NCBI GenBank assembly: GCA_032158295.1
Contig: CM063258.1
Coordinates: 16,033,703-16,097,702, forward strand
Source of the DNA: Pycnopodia helianthoides
Taxonomy: Eukaryota > Echinodermata > Asteroidea > Forcipulatida > Asteriidae
Reading direction: 5' to 3'
Length of the DNA stretch: 64,000 bases
The notes below the pieces were generated by a model. That model did not search any database. It was not told where the DNA came from and worked only from the letters and a program-made list of their open reading frames with translations. Positions 11,061 to 23,077 of this stretch are shown in pieces (position 1 is the stretch's first letter; each line of letters starts with the position of its first letter). The position numbers and the translations under genes were made by a program.

Positions 11061-12307
11061 GTAGGCCTACAGGCCTGATACTTCACGAAGGCAACAGAGG
11101 CGATTGCCTCGATGCCCCCCGGTCATTGCCTTGGTGCCCTTGAAATGCTCCCATAGAAATTCACAATTTCCTCATAGGGTGCCCTTTACCGAGGAGAGAA
11201 TGCCTTGGTGCCCTTTCCCTTTCTAGAACGAAGCATACAGGCCTGGGCCTACATATGGTCTGGGTTATTTTTAACCCCAAAATACTTGAAGCTGAGAAAT
11301 GGTTCATGCATAAATTGTTACTCAGCTTTCTGAGGGCTGGTGTCATTTTCGAAAATGCTGCGGAGATTCAGTCCGACAAAATACTATGACATTTTTTTGC
11401 TATTTTCTCAGCAAGTAGACACTGTATTCAGCTGAAACATTCACAAGTGATTTTTTATTGTATCTTTAGGTTAATCAAAGTTAATTTTAAGAGTAAAATG
11501 CAATCTGAACTTCTTTTGATTTCTCTGAACCCCCCCCCCCTTAAAAAACTTATTAGGTTTGTAAAATGCTTTTTGTAGTTGTGTACGTTTTAAATATTAT
11601 TAACCCCAAAATAAAGAACACCGTTCAGTCAGGTAACAAAAGTGTTCAATCCAGGTAATGAAGTTGTTGAAGGGCTTTCAAAACTTGTTCATCTGTTATT
11701 TTTTATAACTCTTCAATTTATGTGGAAGTTATGACACAAAATGTAAAATTTCCCATATGGCCAGTGCAGTATTTTGCCTGTCCGAAAGACCCTGGAATTT
11801 GCAAGGGCAGTCTTTTTATAAACAAAGGTTACATGGTCAATAGAGATGACAATTTTCCTTCACTTCAGTCATACATATGTTTGTCCACTCAAAGCAGTTA
11901 GATACCTCAGCAGGTAGAATTGTTTTTTGATAAACTCAAGGACATCTATTATGACACTAAGTGATGGTATCATCAACAGCTGTGTGCAAGAATCTTTAAT
12001 TAAAAGGTATCATTATTTTGGGGGAGATAGATTTATTTCTAACCAGTAGTTTTCAATAAATAAAGCATGCAACCAACCAATCATTGTTATGAGAAAAGGG
12101 CATCCACAAAAATTGCCTTTTCTTCTGTGGGTTCATACAGCGCCTGTGGCTTGTACAAATAATAGATTGATAAAACCGTGAAATGAACATGTGTCATATC
12201 ATATCAATACTAGTCATACTTGATGTTGCTCTAGGTCATTCAAGGTGTGCAGATCTGCAGGTACAGCCACTTAGAGTATTAACATTTACCCCATGTTTTG
12301 ATTGCAG
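11061..12307. other. non-coding, with repeat relics
   Basis: Contains a C10 run at about 11529, a GGTGCCCTT-rich patch at 11090-11220 and, at 11400-11470, a fragment of the AGGTAGGGTC MITE family (CAGCAAGTAGACACTGTATTCAGCTGAAAC). No gene seen. Confidence 0.4.
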
Positions 12308-12632
12308 TATGCAGGGCCTTTGTCATCAAGAATGATCTTCAGTTTACAATCCGCCAACCGGCCAACTGGACCCGCGATTCAGAAAAACTCTTAACACAGA
12401 ACGCAGCACTTGAAAATTATCATGGAAGCTGTCTCTTAGCTCTCGTGCCTCTGTTCCTAGTCGAGACGCTAACTCCATTGTCAGAAACATGCCTGGATAT
12501 TTGTGTGGGTGATCCGAACACTGAAGCAGAGATTCATTTAAAAACATCCAAGGAGACCTACACACATGCAGATTTTGTTTTGTCAAGTGCTGAATTCACA
12601 CTTGACTTAGCACAGAGAAATCTTGATTTTCT
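12308..12632 (+). CDS. possible internal exon of unknown gene
   Basis: Seen: an acceptor-like TGTTTTGATTGCAG ends at 12307. The following 325 bp are open in one frame (starting CRAFVIKNDLQF, ending LAQRNLDF), and the frame closes exactly inside a consensus donor GTAAGT at 12633. An equally good donor, GTGAGT at about 12689, would make it non-coding. Composition is protein-like (mixed polar, few runs), with a hydrophobic stretch LLALVPLFLVETL and three cysteines, but I recognise no domain. An antisense frame (12344-12586) is also open, which weakens the case. It may be a coding exon, a 5' UTR exon or chance. Confidence 0.3.
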
Positions 12633-13159
12633 GTAAGTTCGACAGATCGACTGCCGAACAGTGTCTTAAAGGTGCGTCATATCGTGAGGTGAGTGTTTCC
12701 ATGCTTTGTAGTCATGTATTCATTTGGCAACACATTCAGCAAGAAACTGTATTGATTATCATAGTGTTAGCCAGAGGGGTGTCTTTTGGACACCCTGTTT
12801 TGAATTTGGACACCCTGTTTGGTCTGTCATTTACATGATGTATTATAAGTGAAAAATGTGGACATCCAGTTTTTAAAATTCCTGCACATTTGGACACCCT
12901 TTTACCAAATCCTGGCTAAAACCTTGTTGAGTATGTTCTCTTACCATGCATAAATCTATACTACCCTTCACTGGGGTAACGGGGTATGTGCCTTTTTGGA
13001 ATAAAACAGGACATCGAATCAATCAATGGAAGGGAAGAGTCTTCATTGCACACGATAATAAAATGATGAAAAGGAAACGTCTTGAAAAAATAAAAACAAA
13101 AAACAACGGCATAATAAATCTGATTTTAATAGAAACTTGGGTGTGATCCCTGGCTACAC

Positions 13160-13320
13160 GGCAGTTAACGGTTGTATGGCTTCTGACTGGCACCCCCGAA
13201 CATAGATATTGACAAAATAGGGAGACCGCCAATATAGGGCTAGATAGCTCAGTTGGTAGAGCACCGGTACGTTAATCCGGAGGTCGTTGGTCCAAATCCC
13301 GCTCTAGTCAATTTTTCTTT
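13160..13320 (+). mobile_element. tRNA-Asn-derived repeat, copy 1 (tRNA part 13238-13310)
   Basis: 13238-13310 folds as a tRNA: acceptor GGCTAGA pairs with TCTAGTC (7 bp), D stem GCTC/GAGC, anticodon loop ACGTTAA with GTT at 34-36, T loop TCCAAAT, discriminator A. Defects: position 33 is C not U, the lowest T-stem pair set has a mismatch, and the anticodon stem has one T-T mismatch. The 5' flank ATATTGACAAAATAGGGA is shared with the copy at 61150-61270, which marks a dispersed element rather than a functional tRNA gene. Confidence 0.7.
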
Positions 13321-15515
13321 GTTCAACTCCATACTATTTTAAATTTACCCAGTCAGTTTCCCTTGTGGTTTATTACTTGACATTTAATAGAAACTCTTAC
13401 ATTAAGAATTTTCTCTGAAAATCTTATTTGGCCTGATACAGTGAATTGTTAATTTCTTGTCACAAATCTCCGCAGTTTGCATTCAAATTCTAAACAGCGG
13501 TGTTGACAGCTACAAACATACTGAAATAATTTTTTTTTAATATTATAAGTCTTAAATACATTTTTTTTTAAAGAAGAAAAAAAAAGAATGTTTACTTCAA
13601 AATGACGACTTTAACTTTGCTCAGTTTACACTTTGCAAAATCCTCACATTGTGATTTAAACAGATTAGCACTGATTGCATCCATGCTAGGAATTTCCTTT
13701 TTTCAAGGGGAATGGCCTTTTTGCTCTCTGTGTTGGTTATTTTATTTCTAAACATTTGTAAGGGGCACTAAAAGCTATAGAACTAGGCCAGAACATACAA
13801 TGGCATTGTACCGATCCCACAATAATGTTGCACTTATCAAGTTGAATGTGATAGATCAGAACACTAGTTTTGATCAAGTCTGCAATTCTTTAGTCTGTAC
13901 ATACTCTGTTGAAAAGGCATTGTACATTTTGAGGATTTAATTTGTGAGGACTCTGCGCCAACATCGATTCTTCCTGTGAAATTTCCTCTTGGCTTAATAA
14001 TGATGATAATGTTGAAAATCTTAGCAAATCTTGTGAGGCTTATAACAGGTTAGATTTTCCTGCATTGATAGGATGTCGCCCACACGAAATCCAATACAGT
14101 TGCCTTTTTTCGTTTCAAGTCTGAGTTGACTTTTCATCACAGGGATTGGTGCTCAAAATTTTTACGCGACCAGAATTTTCTTTTACAAGACCAAAATCAA
14201 AATGAGAACAAAAATTCCTGACACAGTTTAACTTGCATTGAACTGTTTTTATTTGAACATAAATTTCATTTGTCTTCGTGGGTATTAAGTATACTTCATT
14301 ACTCAACAGAATTGAATGGTATTTATCAGACTCAAAGTCAACTTTTGAACATTGTTTCTGTTCAAGATATTACACACTTGAGGTATTGCTATTCAATTGA
14401 AATACACAAGACCGCTGGACTTGTCCAGATGTGAGTTTACTGGCCGGACACTATAACCACTGGCCTCGGCCTGCGGTCCGTTGTAAAATTCAAGCTCTGC
14501 ATCTTGAAGAGTTCAAAGAAACTACAACATTTTAAAAGATTATATTTATGTCAGGATGATTATTGATCAACAAAATGCATATTCAAAATTAGTCGTACTG
14601 TGATCGAAACAGGCTTTTTCAGATCTTGCTGTTTAAGTTGTAAATAATTTGCAGAAAGTGTCAGCTCAGTGTCTACACGATCACCGTTTTGTTTGTCGGT
14701 GTTATTTGTATCGAACTACCTTTGGCCGGTGTTTATTCACTTAGAGTCATACAGTATGCACAGTGAATGTGTATTTAGTTCGCATATAAATGTGATTTAC
14801 TTCACAAGATACAGGAGAGCTAATAGCTATGGCAGCTTGCATCTCTCATTTATCATCGCTGGTCGGTTGTGATAAATACAAGGTACACGTTTGCACTTGG
14901 AGTAGCAAACAAGGGTCTGGTGATAAAACTGCTGCAGCGAGTGGCGATCTCAGGCCATACTGGTGGCACACTGGGAAAACGAAAGGCGGGAGAATGTCGT
15001 GGGAAAAGATGATCACACATAAATACCTTAATTGCATGCATAAAAATAAACATGTCCTTAAAGTCTGGTCAGATATTCAGTACATTAATTTGGAATTATG
15101 GCCAAAGGGTAATCACCTGATTCAAAATCAGAGTTAGTATTGATTTTTAGCAATTCCAACGATGTAGATTGATCATGTATTACTGGATAGTTCTTGTAAG
15201 CTGATCGTGGAATCCATAATGATACAGGGATTTGGTGGCTGATTTTAAGATGCACCCTGGGAATCTCGGGTCACAAATACTCAATATGGTTTCTCAACAT
15301 CATTTTTCAAATAAATATTTATTGATATGCTCTCAAGAAAACTGTGTTTTAACTCAATAAATTTGTTGAAAAGCAATAAAGAAACTGACACCTGAGGGAA
15401 ATCTGATGTTCAGAGGGGCAGTTGAATATTGATTCTGAGGTTTGTGGTCACGCTATAATAAGCTGTAGTGGTTCTTAAAATATCTGGTGATATAACTACT
15501 CAAAGTTTTGATCAG
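13321..15515. other. no confident feature
   Basis: Non-coding. A frame of 102 codons at 14829-15137 begins at an ATG with G at +4 and G at -3, downstream of an acceptor-like GATACAG, but two antisense frames overlap it and no domain is recognisable. Confidence 0.3.
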
Positions 15516-15830
15516 TATGATTTGATTGTCTTCATGAGAAAAAAAAGCAGAGCAAAGTTGGCTTTTTGAGGTGGACAACACGACAGTTCAATTGGTATGA
15601 TTTGATGTCTTCATGAGAAAGAAAAGCAGAGCAAAGTTGGCTTTTTGAGGTTGACCTTTTGACAGTTCGATCGGTATGATCTGACTGTCTTCATGTGTGA
15701 GAAGCAGAGCGCAGTTGGCTTTTTGATGTGGACAACACGACAGTTCGATTGGTTTGATCTGATTGTCTTCATGAGAAAGAAAAGCAGAGCAAAGTTGGCT
15801 TTTTGAGGTTGATGTATGTACCTCTTCTGA
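15516..15830 (+). repeat. tandem repeat, four units of about 80 bp
   Basis: GTCTTCATG followed by a GAGAAA-type purine run, GCAGAGC-AAGTTGGCTTTTTGA and then CAGTTCGATTGG recurs from about 15527, 15608, 15688 and 15768. Units three and four differ by substitutions. The minus-strand frame 15588-15863 is simply the repeat translated. Confidence 0.8.
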
Positions 15831-16474
15831 AAAATCCAATGTTCCAGCGGACTTCATTAGCATACATGTAGGCGTTTAGGAGTTGACACCATCGATTTGT
15901 ACACTGTGATTGATTTTCAAGACTGCTCTCTTTAATATCACTATAGCGATGCACACTTTGTCTGCCATGATTTCACTCAAGCTAATGAAACTCTAATGGC
16001 TCTCCACCCAAAATTAATTCCAGTTAATCTTGCTGGCATTCCGCCCATTAGTTCTGAAAATAGAGTCCGCACTTTAAGACCTGCGTGTAGAATGTCAGCA
16101 GTGATATGTCACCCTCAAGTCTTTTTAGGTGAAGTTTTAATCAAATTGCGAAGGGGGAAGATCTATAGGCTGGTATAGATTTTGATTTGATGAGGTTATA
16201 ACAGGTGGATTCAAGGGGAGACCAGATAGGTTCTGAAGTTACTCACTGATGAGGGATGCTGTAAACTTGAGACACTTAAATTTTTAAAAGCAGACCAAAA
16301 ATTACTTGTTCAAAAGGAAAAAATAAATGTTACAGACTGCTTTTCCTTTTTATAGCTCCATGGCTTTACTAACCAAAACAACATAATGAGGTATATAAAT
16401 GCCAAATTGATAATGGTCTTACATTACAACCCTAGTGAAGTCTTTCTCGAAGGCTTAATGGCAATGTCAAACTT

Positions 16475-16890
16475 GGCTTGTGGTGGATAAGAGCACCGGA
16501 CTCAAGCTCTGGTGTTTCTGATCAGCAGAGTATAGGTTCGAGTCCCAGTTGTGACACTTGTGTCCTTTTAAGCAAGACACTTGACCATTATTGCTGCGTC
16601 CTTCAGATGTGATGTAAAGCTGTAGGTCCCATGTGTTGTGCAATGCATGTTAATAAACCAAGTGCATTTATTGTAAAGAGAAGGGGTTTGCCCCGATGTT
16701 TCTAGTTTGAATGGCAGCATATTGCGCCACAGCACCTTGTAAACCCTTACATGATGCTATGTAAAGGAAAACAGTTTTCATACTTCAAAATGTAGCTCCA
16801 CAGGATAAATTATAAAACGATGTTGGAGCGCCATGAGCGTCACTAAGTGACGGATTTGAGCGCTATATAAGAAGCCACTTTTATTATTTT
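16475..16890 (+). mobile_element. tRNA-derived SINE, family with GAGCACCGGACTCAAGC head
   Basis: The head resembles a leucine tRNA (GGATAAGAGCACCGGACTCAAG, then B box GGTTCGAGTCC at 16535-16545). A body and tail common to many marine invertebrate SINEs follow: GACACTTGTGTCCTTTTAAGC, AGAAGGGGTTTGCCCC, CACAGCACCTTGTAAACCC, and an end GAGCGCTATATAAGAAGCCAC. Length is about 415 bp. Copy two is at 25590. Confidence 0.8.
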
Positions 16891-16966
16891 GTTTTCTTTA
16901 AATAGTGCCCACAAGTATATTAGTGTAACAGAAGCTGTCAGGTGGGAAAGTTGCCACAGGAGTGAA

Positions 16967-17056
16967 AAGCAGTTAGCAATGATTTTTAAAGCAGTTAGCA
17001 ATGATTTTTAAAGCAGTTAGCAATGATTTTTAAAGCAGTAAGCAATGATTTTTTTT
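16967..17056 (+). repeat. 22-bp tandem repeat, four copies
   Basis: GCAGTTAGCAATGATTTTTAAA starts at 16969, 16991, 17013 and 17035 (last unit GCAGTAAG). It abuts the TTAA of the next element. Confidence 0.9.
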
Positions 17057-17640
17057 AAAGGTAGAGTCATAGATTGGTTTTTGTCAACTTGATGCTGAAT
17101 TATAGGCAAAATTATAAAGAAAGATACAATAAGAGTCACATATGAAATTCAGCTGAAGACACTGTCTATTTGCTGAGAAAACATAATAAAACTTATTTTC
17201 ACAAGAACGTCAATTCCATTCATGTTGTAACAAGTTGACAGCAGGTACAACCGCATCTCTGGCTGAGCTTTTGCCAATAGACCGTGCAAGTCCGTGCGAG
17301 CATTCAAACAGTTTTGGAACCACTTTGGTCCCATGTACATTGCTTTAACACGTAAAGGAAACAAACTCGCGCACTTTAACGGGTCCCAATGTTTGAATAC
17401 GCGCAAGACTCATGCACATTCTATGGACACCTACCCTCAGAAATCTGAGAAACGATTCATGCATTATTCCTTTCTCAGATTCAAATGTTTTGGGGTAGAA
17501 AGTAATCCAAACCATATTTCATTCAAGGGAATCCTTTCTCACAATAGTTTATGCTATCAACAGCTGCAGTGCTTCTCATCAAGAAAGTTTTATGGTCATT
17601 CATTTTTGGAGTATTTACCAATCTGTGACCCTTCCTTTAA
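17055..17640 (+). mobile_element. TTAA MITE, AGGTAGGGTC family, 586-bp copy
   Basis: TTAA 17055-17058, then AGGTAGAGTCATAGATTGG; right end CAATCTGTGACCCTTCCT and TTAA 17637-17640. Internal blocks CTGAGAAACGATTCATGC and CTCACAATAGTTTATGC are shared in reverse with 19788-20238. The frames at 17149-17406 and 17294-17644 are inside the element. Confidence 0.7.
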
Positions 17641-18698
17641 GTGAGTATTAGGGAAGCATTTATGTAGATTTATTGTATTCTTTCATCAATGGAGATTTAG
17701 GAGATGCTAATTGAGAATCTCGACAATGATTAAAGTGCCAACATGCATGTAAAGAAAACCCAAGAATCCATTATTTTTCTCGAGTGCTTTGTCGCGAACG
17801 CAAAGATTTTCCATTTTGTTGCTGTAAATTTCAGCGTGTTACATTGTGAAAAGCTTAATTCATTTTCCATGAAGTAATTTGCGACAACCTTGGCAGTGTA
17901 CCCAGTTACCTGCTTGTTAATTTATAACAACACATTCAACACTAGTGAATCACATTACATGCTTGGTTTAGAGTAATATCAGCTTGCATTTCCAACTCTC
18001 TAATCTCTCTCTGCCAACATCAATTTTCTCTGAGCCGATCCGGGGAGGTGTGCCCTTCAGAGTGTACAGTATCTATGTCATTAGCATGTCTGGAGTCGAG
18101 AGCCTAGCTTGATATAATGTAACCTTTTACTTTACAAAAGCACAATGATGTAGACTGTTTGTGATGTAATTTATGCAATCTTGTGTTCGTCTCGCGCTTA
18201 AAGACAGGGTAGGCTTATGTGATCATTAAACAAATTATTGAGGATTTTTGAAAATCTCCACAGCTTCTTCTGGTATTAACTTTGGTCTGCCTGGAAAAGA
18301 TTTGTATCATAAAACTTTGTTTTAAATAAATTCATATTGATTTTTTGGCTGGCTATTCTAAAAAAATCAGAGACAACAATTATATTACCATTGTAGACTG
18401 TTTTCTCCATAATTTTACCTCACTTTTTGTTTGGCGGCGGGGGATCAAACTTTCACTAAAAAGGTAATGGTTTGAAAGAATGTTACAAAATTAAGATCAC
18501 TTTAACGAACCATTGGGCCTAAAATTAGAATTGGGTTGTTTTAACTGACTGACCCTTAAAAGTTAGCCCGGTTCTGATGTTTCAAATTATTTTTGGTTTT
18601 TTTGAGGGAAAGGAAAAAAACATTTCCTGAAAAATAGACTGTAAAAGATTAGAAATATGATCCTGACTTTTATCAATGCATTTAAGCTTTACAAATAA
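17641..18698. other. no supportable feature
   Basis: AT-rich non-coding sequence. Confidence 0.4.
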
Positions 18699-18859
18699 GG
18701 GAATAAAAGAGTGGAGACGAGGTCTTCACGGACAGTTTAAAACCGGCATGGTCGTGGCCGTGCGATGAAGGACCGAGCCGAAGGTCCTTTGTCGCACGGC
18801 CACAGCGCTTCAATGTTTTAAATGGCCGGTTAAGATCGAGTCACTACTCTTTTATTCCC
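18699..18859. mobile_element. hairpin MITE, GGGAATAAAAGAGTGG family, best-preserved copy
   Basis: Terminal arms GGGAATAAAAGAGTGG and its complement CACTACTCTTTTATTCCC. The centre has a nearly perfect stem, TGGCCGTGCGATGAAGGACC paired with GGTCCTTTGTCGCACGGCCA around an 8-base loop. This is far GC-richer than its surroundings. Decayed relatives sit in lectin units 1-4 (39969, 42900, 45831, 48726). Confidence 0.8.
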
Positions 18860-19787
18860 GTTTATAAATGCCCTTTTTGTTAAAAAGCGTCATATTGTTG
18901 AAAAATCTGTACAACTTTTATGTTAATTTTCATTTCCTGTCACGTCCTCGGGGCCCCGTTTTTGCGAAGGAGTCAATATGCATGCCACGCTTAACGGTTG
19001 TGCGTACTAACATATTTTAGATTGAATACCAGTATGCATTGATTGCATTTCGCGTAAATTAGCGCCTGCGTAACCTTGGGCACCACGGGTATGTTTAAAC
19101 ACTTCTAGCCGTGTTTATATTGCACGCTTAAACATGGCCATGCGATCTCCTCTCGACCAATCAGAATGGATAAACTGTCCCAGGTATTTATGAATGTACG
19201 CTTATAATGCCATCTAAACAGTTGTTTTATAGGTTTTTTTTCTCAATACATTTTGAAGTATTTTTACTACACTGTCTTGATGGAAATGTCTGGGAGGACC
19301 TAAATAATGTGATTATGTTGTGTTTTTTAACTAAAAAGGTAAAACCTGCCTGCGCTAATTTGCTTGGACTGTTGCATCAAACATAGTTTTTTTTCTTATC
19401 CTGCTCTGTCATCAGACTTGGGGTACTGTTACATACGCATTTAAAAGGTATTTCTGGAATCAACATTCGATACAATATTGACATATTCTTAACTCTGGTT
19501 CTTACAGCTGATTCGCAAACAGGTTGTAATGCCAGGAATGGTTGGATTTGCAGTTAAATGTTTGTTTTGACACGGGTAAGGCGTAGAGCTGATTCTGACA
19601 ACACTATGTAGTATTTACTTAAGTTGCTCTGTCTACAGTTCTGTCTTGATTCATGTTTACTTGATGTCTTGGTTTTATTTGACTGGCTCTTTAAAGTTCT
19701 TGCTGTGAGACTGGATCAGTAAACTTTGAGAGTATTTGAAGCAAGGTGTCTTTACAACTCCTTATCAAGATGTTGATGTCACTAGCT
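18860..19787. other. no supportable feature
   Basis: 18940-19160 is locally GC-richer, with CACGCTTAACGGTTGTGCG and CATGGCCATGCG blocks, but no gene or boundary could be fixed. Confidence 0.35.
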
Positions 19788-20238
19788 TTAAAGGTAGGGT
19801 CTAAAATTGTAGACCATAAAAACTTACTTGGTGAGAAGCACTGCAGCTGTTGATAGTGTAAACTAGTTTTGAGAAAGGATTCCCTTTGAAGTAATGTGGT
19901 TTGGATAATTTTTTCACCCCTAAACATTTGAATCTGAGAAACAACTCATGCATGAATTGTTCCTCATATTTCTGAGGGTTGGTATCCGTCTACGAACGCT
20001 GCGCTAGAGATGCGATTTGTACCTGCTGCCACCTCTCTAAACGTGGATGGATTTGATGTTTGTGTGAAATTACCATGACATTTTTTGCTGTTTTCTCAGC
20101 AAGTAGACACTGTATTCAGCTGAAACTTTCACATGTGACCTTTTTTGTATCTGTCTTGATAACCTTGCCTATTAATAAGCATTACATTGTACGTTCGTAA
20201 AAAAAAAAAAACATCTGTGACCCTACATGTACCTTTAA
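19788..20238 (+). mobile_element. TTAA MITE, AGGTAGGGTC family, copy at 19.8 kb
   Basis: TTAA 19788-19791 plus AGGTAGGGTCTAAAATTG; right end GACCCTACATGTACCT plus TTAA 20235-20238. Contains GAGAAAGGATTCCCTTTGAAG and GCAAGTAGACACTGTATTCAGC, also seen at 11400 and 52702. The minus-strand frame at 19691-19927 overlaps its end. Confidence 0.8.
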
Positions 20239-20544
20239 TTAATCAGAGAAAAGTGTGGAATGTTAAATTCCTCACGAGGGCCAAAATTCCGCTGAATATA
20301 TTACTGGTAATTATGATCTGATGTTGTGCCTGCTAATTAATATTCAATATGGTAGACAAATATAAATGTCAAAATAACACAAGCCCCCAACTCAAATGTC
20401 AAGAAATGATTGAAGTTCAATGGGTTGCGTGGAAGACATACTTGAAAACATCATAACGGGATATTGTAGAGTGCTTCAACTCCTAGAGCCGTGATCTAAC
20501 CTCATGGTACATACAATCATATGTTTGCTTGTTAATCAGACTGG

Positions 20545-21013
20545 TTAAAGGTATTATACAAGATCGGCAGAGCTGACAAAATTGTCCCAGACAGTGTTCG
20601 TGTTCTGTGTGATCAGATCTGTTGGTCCTTTCTCTATGGTGTGATCAACCAATATATACATGTACATGTACATAAAAATAATAACAAACCTTAATCTGTT
20701 GTGTGAACTGTGAGTCAGGAGACAAATTTAGTATAGTGAAAAGCATGTAAGCACATTGTCCTTAATTTTGGTTGTAACAACCAAAATTAGCTGTTGCGTT
20801 CCTTTAGGTTTTCAAATACAGTTTTTTTGATGGAAAATATTTAAGGGTTTTAGTATGGACTTCATAATCAGTAAGCTTTAAGACTAAAACTAAGCAATTA
20901 TTTTCTTTTATCCTTATAAATCCTGTGTAACTAATACATTTGGAGGGAAGATACAAAATCCATGAAAAAACATTACAATAATATTTGATGTTAAATTGAA
21001 AATGGCACCCTTA
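20545..21013. mobile_element. diverged GAACATTACAG-family MITE relic
   Basis: Starts TTAA+AGGTATTATACAAGATCGG; shares CAGACAGTGTTCGTGTTCTGTG and TAAACC-type blocks with 2895 and 22728. The right boundary near CACCCTTAAG is uncertain. Confidence 0.35.
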
Positions 21014-21817
21014 AGAATTCCACTTCACTCAAAGTTACTTTTCTGTCATACCTAGGTAATAATTAATAGTCAACTAAAAATAAAATTATGAAATTTATAA
21101 AATGAAAGTTATGCATATAGTATTTGATAAATGGTTTTCCTTGTGAAGGGTGAAAAATAGTTTTTCTTTCTGCATTTCAAAAGTTACCTGCTCTACCTGG
21201 TTCAACATGACAGGATTTCACTTTGAACTTTTGAATCTTCCAGAAAAGTTGTCTGTTGTTGGAAGTGTGACTTTTCTTTCAATTACCACCTCTCTCCATC
21301 ATCTTTAATAAATATTTAATTCTTAACTGGAAGTGTTGGAGTTTGTTATCACAGCGCATTACACTAAGTGCTTCAGGCGTATTCTAATATTAGCCTCATG
21401 TCAAATATTAACAGTCTTGATGTTCTACACAATCTGGCCAGCTAAGTTACTTATATTTTCAAACATGCAGCATTTATGATTCAGTGGTCATTGAGACTAT
21501 AGAGTACTGATGATGATAATGGACACTCATGGAAAGTTTGACTAATTTATGTACATTTTGTGCAGTCGTAGAGGATTTTGGTGGTGTGAATTCTATGCTT
21601 GTGTTGATAGAGGGGCATTTGACTTTTATGTACAAACCAGTGTTGTCCCTGAATAACAGTGCAGCCAGCCAAATGCTAGTTTTAAAACACCTGAAGACCT
21701 GTCACAGTGGTCCGGCTGGCTAGTTCAGTGTTGAACAGCATTTCTTTTAACCCGATAGTCCCTGCACCAACCAAGTTTGCTGAAAAAATTCTTAGTTTTC
21801 AAGACTCTTAGAGTAAA
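21014..21817. other. no supportable feature
   Basis: AT-rich non-coding sequence; the frame at 21529-21723 is short and without domain or splice context. Confidence 0.35.
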
Positions 21818-22140
21818 TGGGTGGCTAGTGCGTAAAGCACTTGCCTCTCACCAATGTGACCCTAGTTCGATACCCAGCTAAGGCCATATGTGAGAAGAGT
21901 TGTACGTTGGTTCTCTCCTTTGCCACAAAGGGTTTTTTCTCCGGGCCCTCCGGTTTTTCTCCCTCCTGAAAAATCAAACACTTTCGATCTCTGGATGTGC
22001 TCCGTGGCCATATGTATGGGGGTTGATGTGGCCGGCTGCCAAAGGCGCCCTCGCATGCCTGCTTCTCGAACACATTGTAGCCGCTTCCTTCGCAATTCAG
22101 CTTCTCATTTGCTAGTGAGGATGATAAGACTCACAAATAA
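21818..22140 (+). mobile_element. tRNA-derived SINE, CTCCGGGCCCTCCGG family
   Basis: Head GGGTGGCTAGTGCGTAAAGC, CTTGCCTCTCACC, then B box AGTTCGATACCC at about 21864-21875. The body GGTTCTCTCC, TTTTTTCTCCGGGCCCTCC, GGTTTTTCTCCCTCC, TCAAACACTTTCGATCTC and GGATGTGCTCCGTGGCC is a pattern widespread in marine invertebrate SINEs. The overlapping frames on both strands at 21825-22189 are artefacts of it. Confidence 0.75.
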
Positions 22141-22159
22141 AATGACTAGAATCGTGGTT

Positions 22160-22640
22160 CAAATTTCAAAAGATACCCAAGGCTTATAATTTACGTACAA
22201 TTTTCGTCCTTTTCGTTAACATTGTCATTGAATAATTTATTGTTTCAAGTTCAGAAGTGATAAGTTCCTAGGGAACAATAAGTGCCTCTTGTTAATGGCT
22301 AACGATAATTTTGTTGTCAATGATTTTTTATTGTAAGGATAGACACAATATTTTTCAAAGGCTTTTAGCTAGCACAAATAGAATGCTCATACTGATTAAT
22401 TGCTACTTAGGCATTGTTTTTGACTGTATCATCATGATAAAAGAAAATTACAGTTTTGGTAATGAATGAGCTTGGTGTAAGAGCTGCATTATTTCATCGT
22501 CATTCAAACAAATTAATAACCTTTTACAAGTCAACTGTGGAGGGGGAAAATGATAAATGACCTTTATAAACGATTGCCATGAATTGACTTGACCAATGTA
22601 TGCCAATTACCATCTAGTTTATTTTGATGGTGCTTTTTGG
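22160..22640. mobile_element. inverted-repeat element related to the insertion in lectin unit 1
   Basis: Shares, partly inverted, blocks with 39000-39670: TTTCAAAAGATACCCAAGGC, GTTTCAAGTTCAGAAGTGATAAG, AAACGATTGCCATG and ACCATCTAGTTTATTTTGATGG. Ends are not exactly placed. Confidence 0.55.
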
Positions 22641-22727
22641 CGAGCTGCGAAGCAGAGTGAGCCTACATGTACATGTATGTAACGACAATTTTCGTCCGTC
22701 TGGCCGTCCGTCCGCATTCAATAAATG

Positions 22728-23077
22728 TTAAAGTTGTAGCATCAGGTTCAACATCGCAGACAGTGTTCATGTTTTGTGTGATTCAACATATGCATGAACA
22801 AACAAACCTGCGAAAGTTAGAGCTCAATTGGTCATCGAGGTCACGAGAAAATAGTGAAAAGAGACCTTATGTGTTTTCTGTTTTTTCAAACATCGAGTTT
22901 GTTATCACGCGTGATAAAAACTATTGTTTTACTCATTTCTCAGAAACGATAGCATTTTAGACAGAAATATTTTAAGGAACCCTTTCTACCATTACTTACT
23001 TTAAATCATGTAAGTTATGTGTGAATCTGTGAACATTTGTGTTTTTCGATCTTACCAATAGTGTACAGAACCTTTAA
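22728..23077 (+). mobile_element. diverged GAACATTACAG-family MITE
   Basis: TTAA 22728-22731 then AGTTGTAGCATCAGG; ends CCAATAGTGTACAGAACCT and TTAA 23074-23077. Internal CAACATATGCATGAACAAAC, GGTCACGAGAAAATAGTG, ATTTCTCAGAAACGATAGC and TTAGACAGAAATATTTTAAGG match the family in order. Confidence 0.65.

Noticed and set aside
13238..13310. Functional tRNA-Asn gene
   Set aside because: C at position 33, stem mismatches and a dispersed copy with the same 5' flank argue for a repeat.
15588..15863. 91-codon minus-strand frame with internal repeats
   Set aside because: It is the 80-bp tandem repeat translated.
17149..17644. Frames of 85 and 116 codons on opposite strands
   Set aside because: Both lie inside a TTAA MITE (17055-17640).
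21825..22189. Overlapping frames on both strands, up to 99 codons
   Set aside because: They are read-through of a tRNA-derived SINE.
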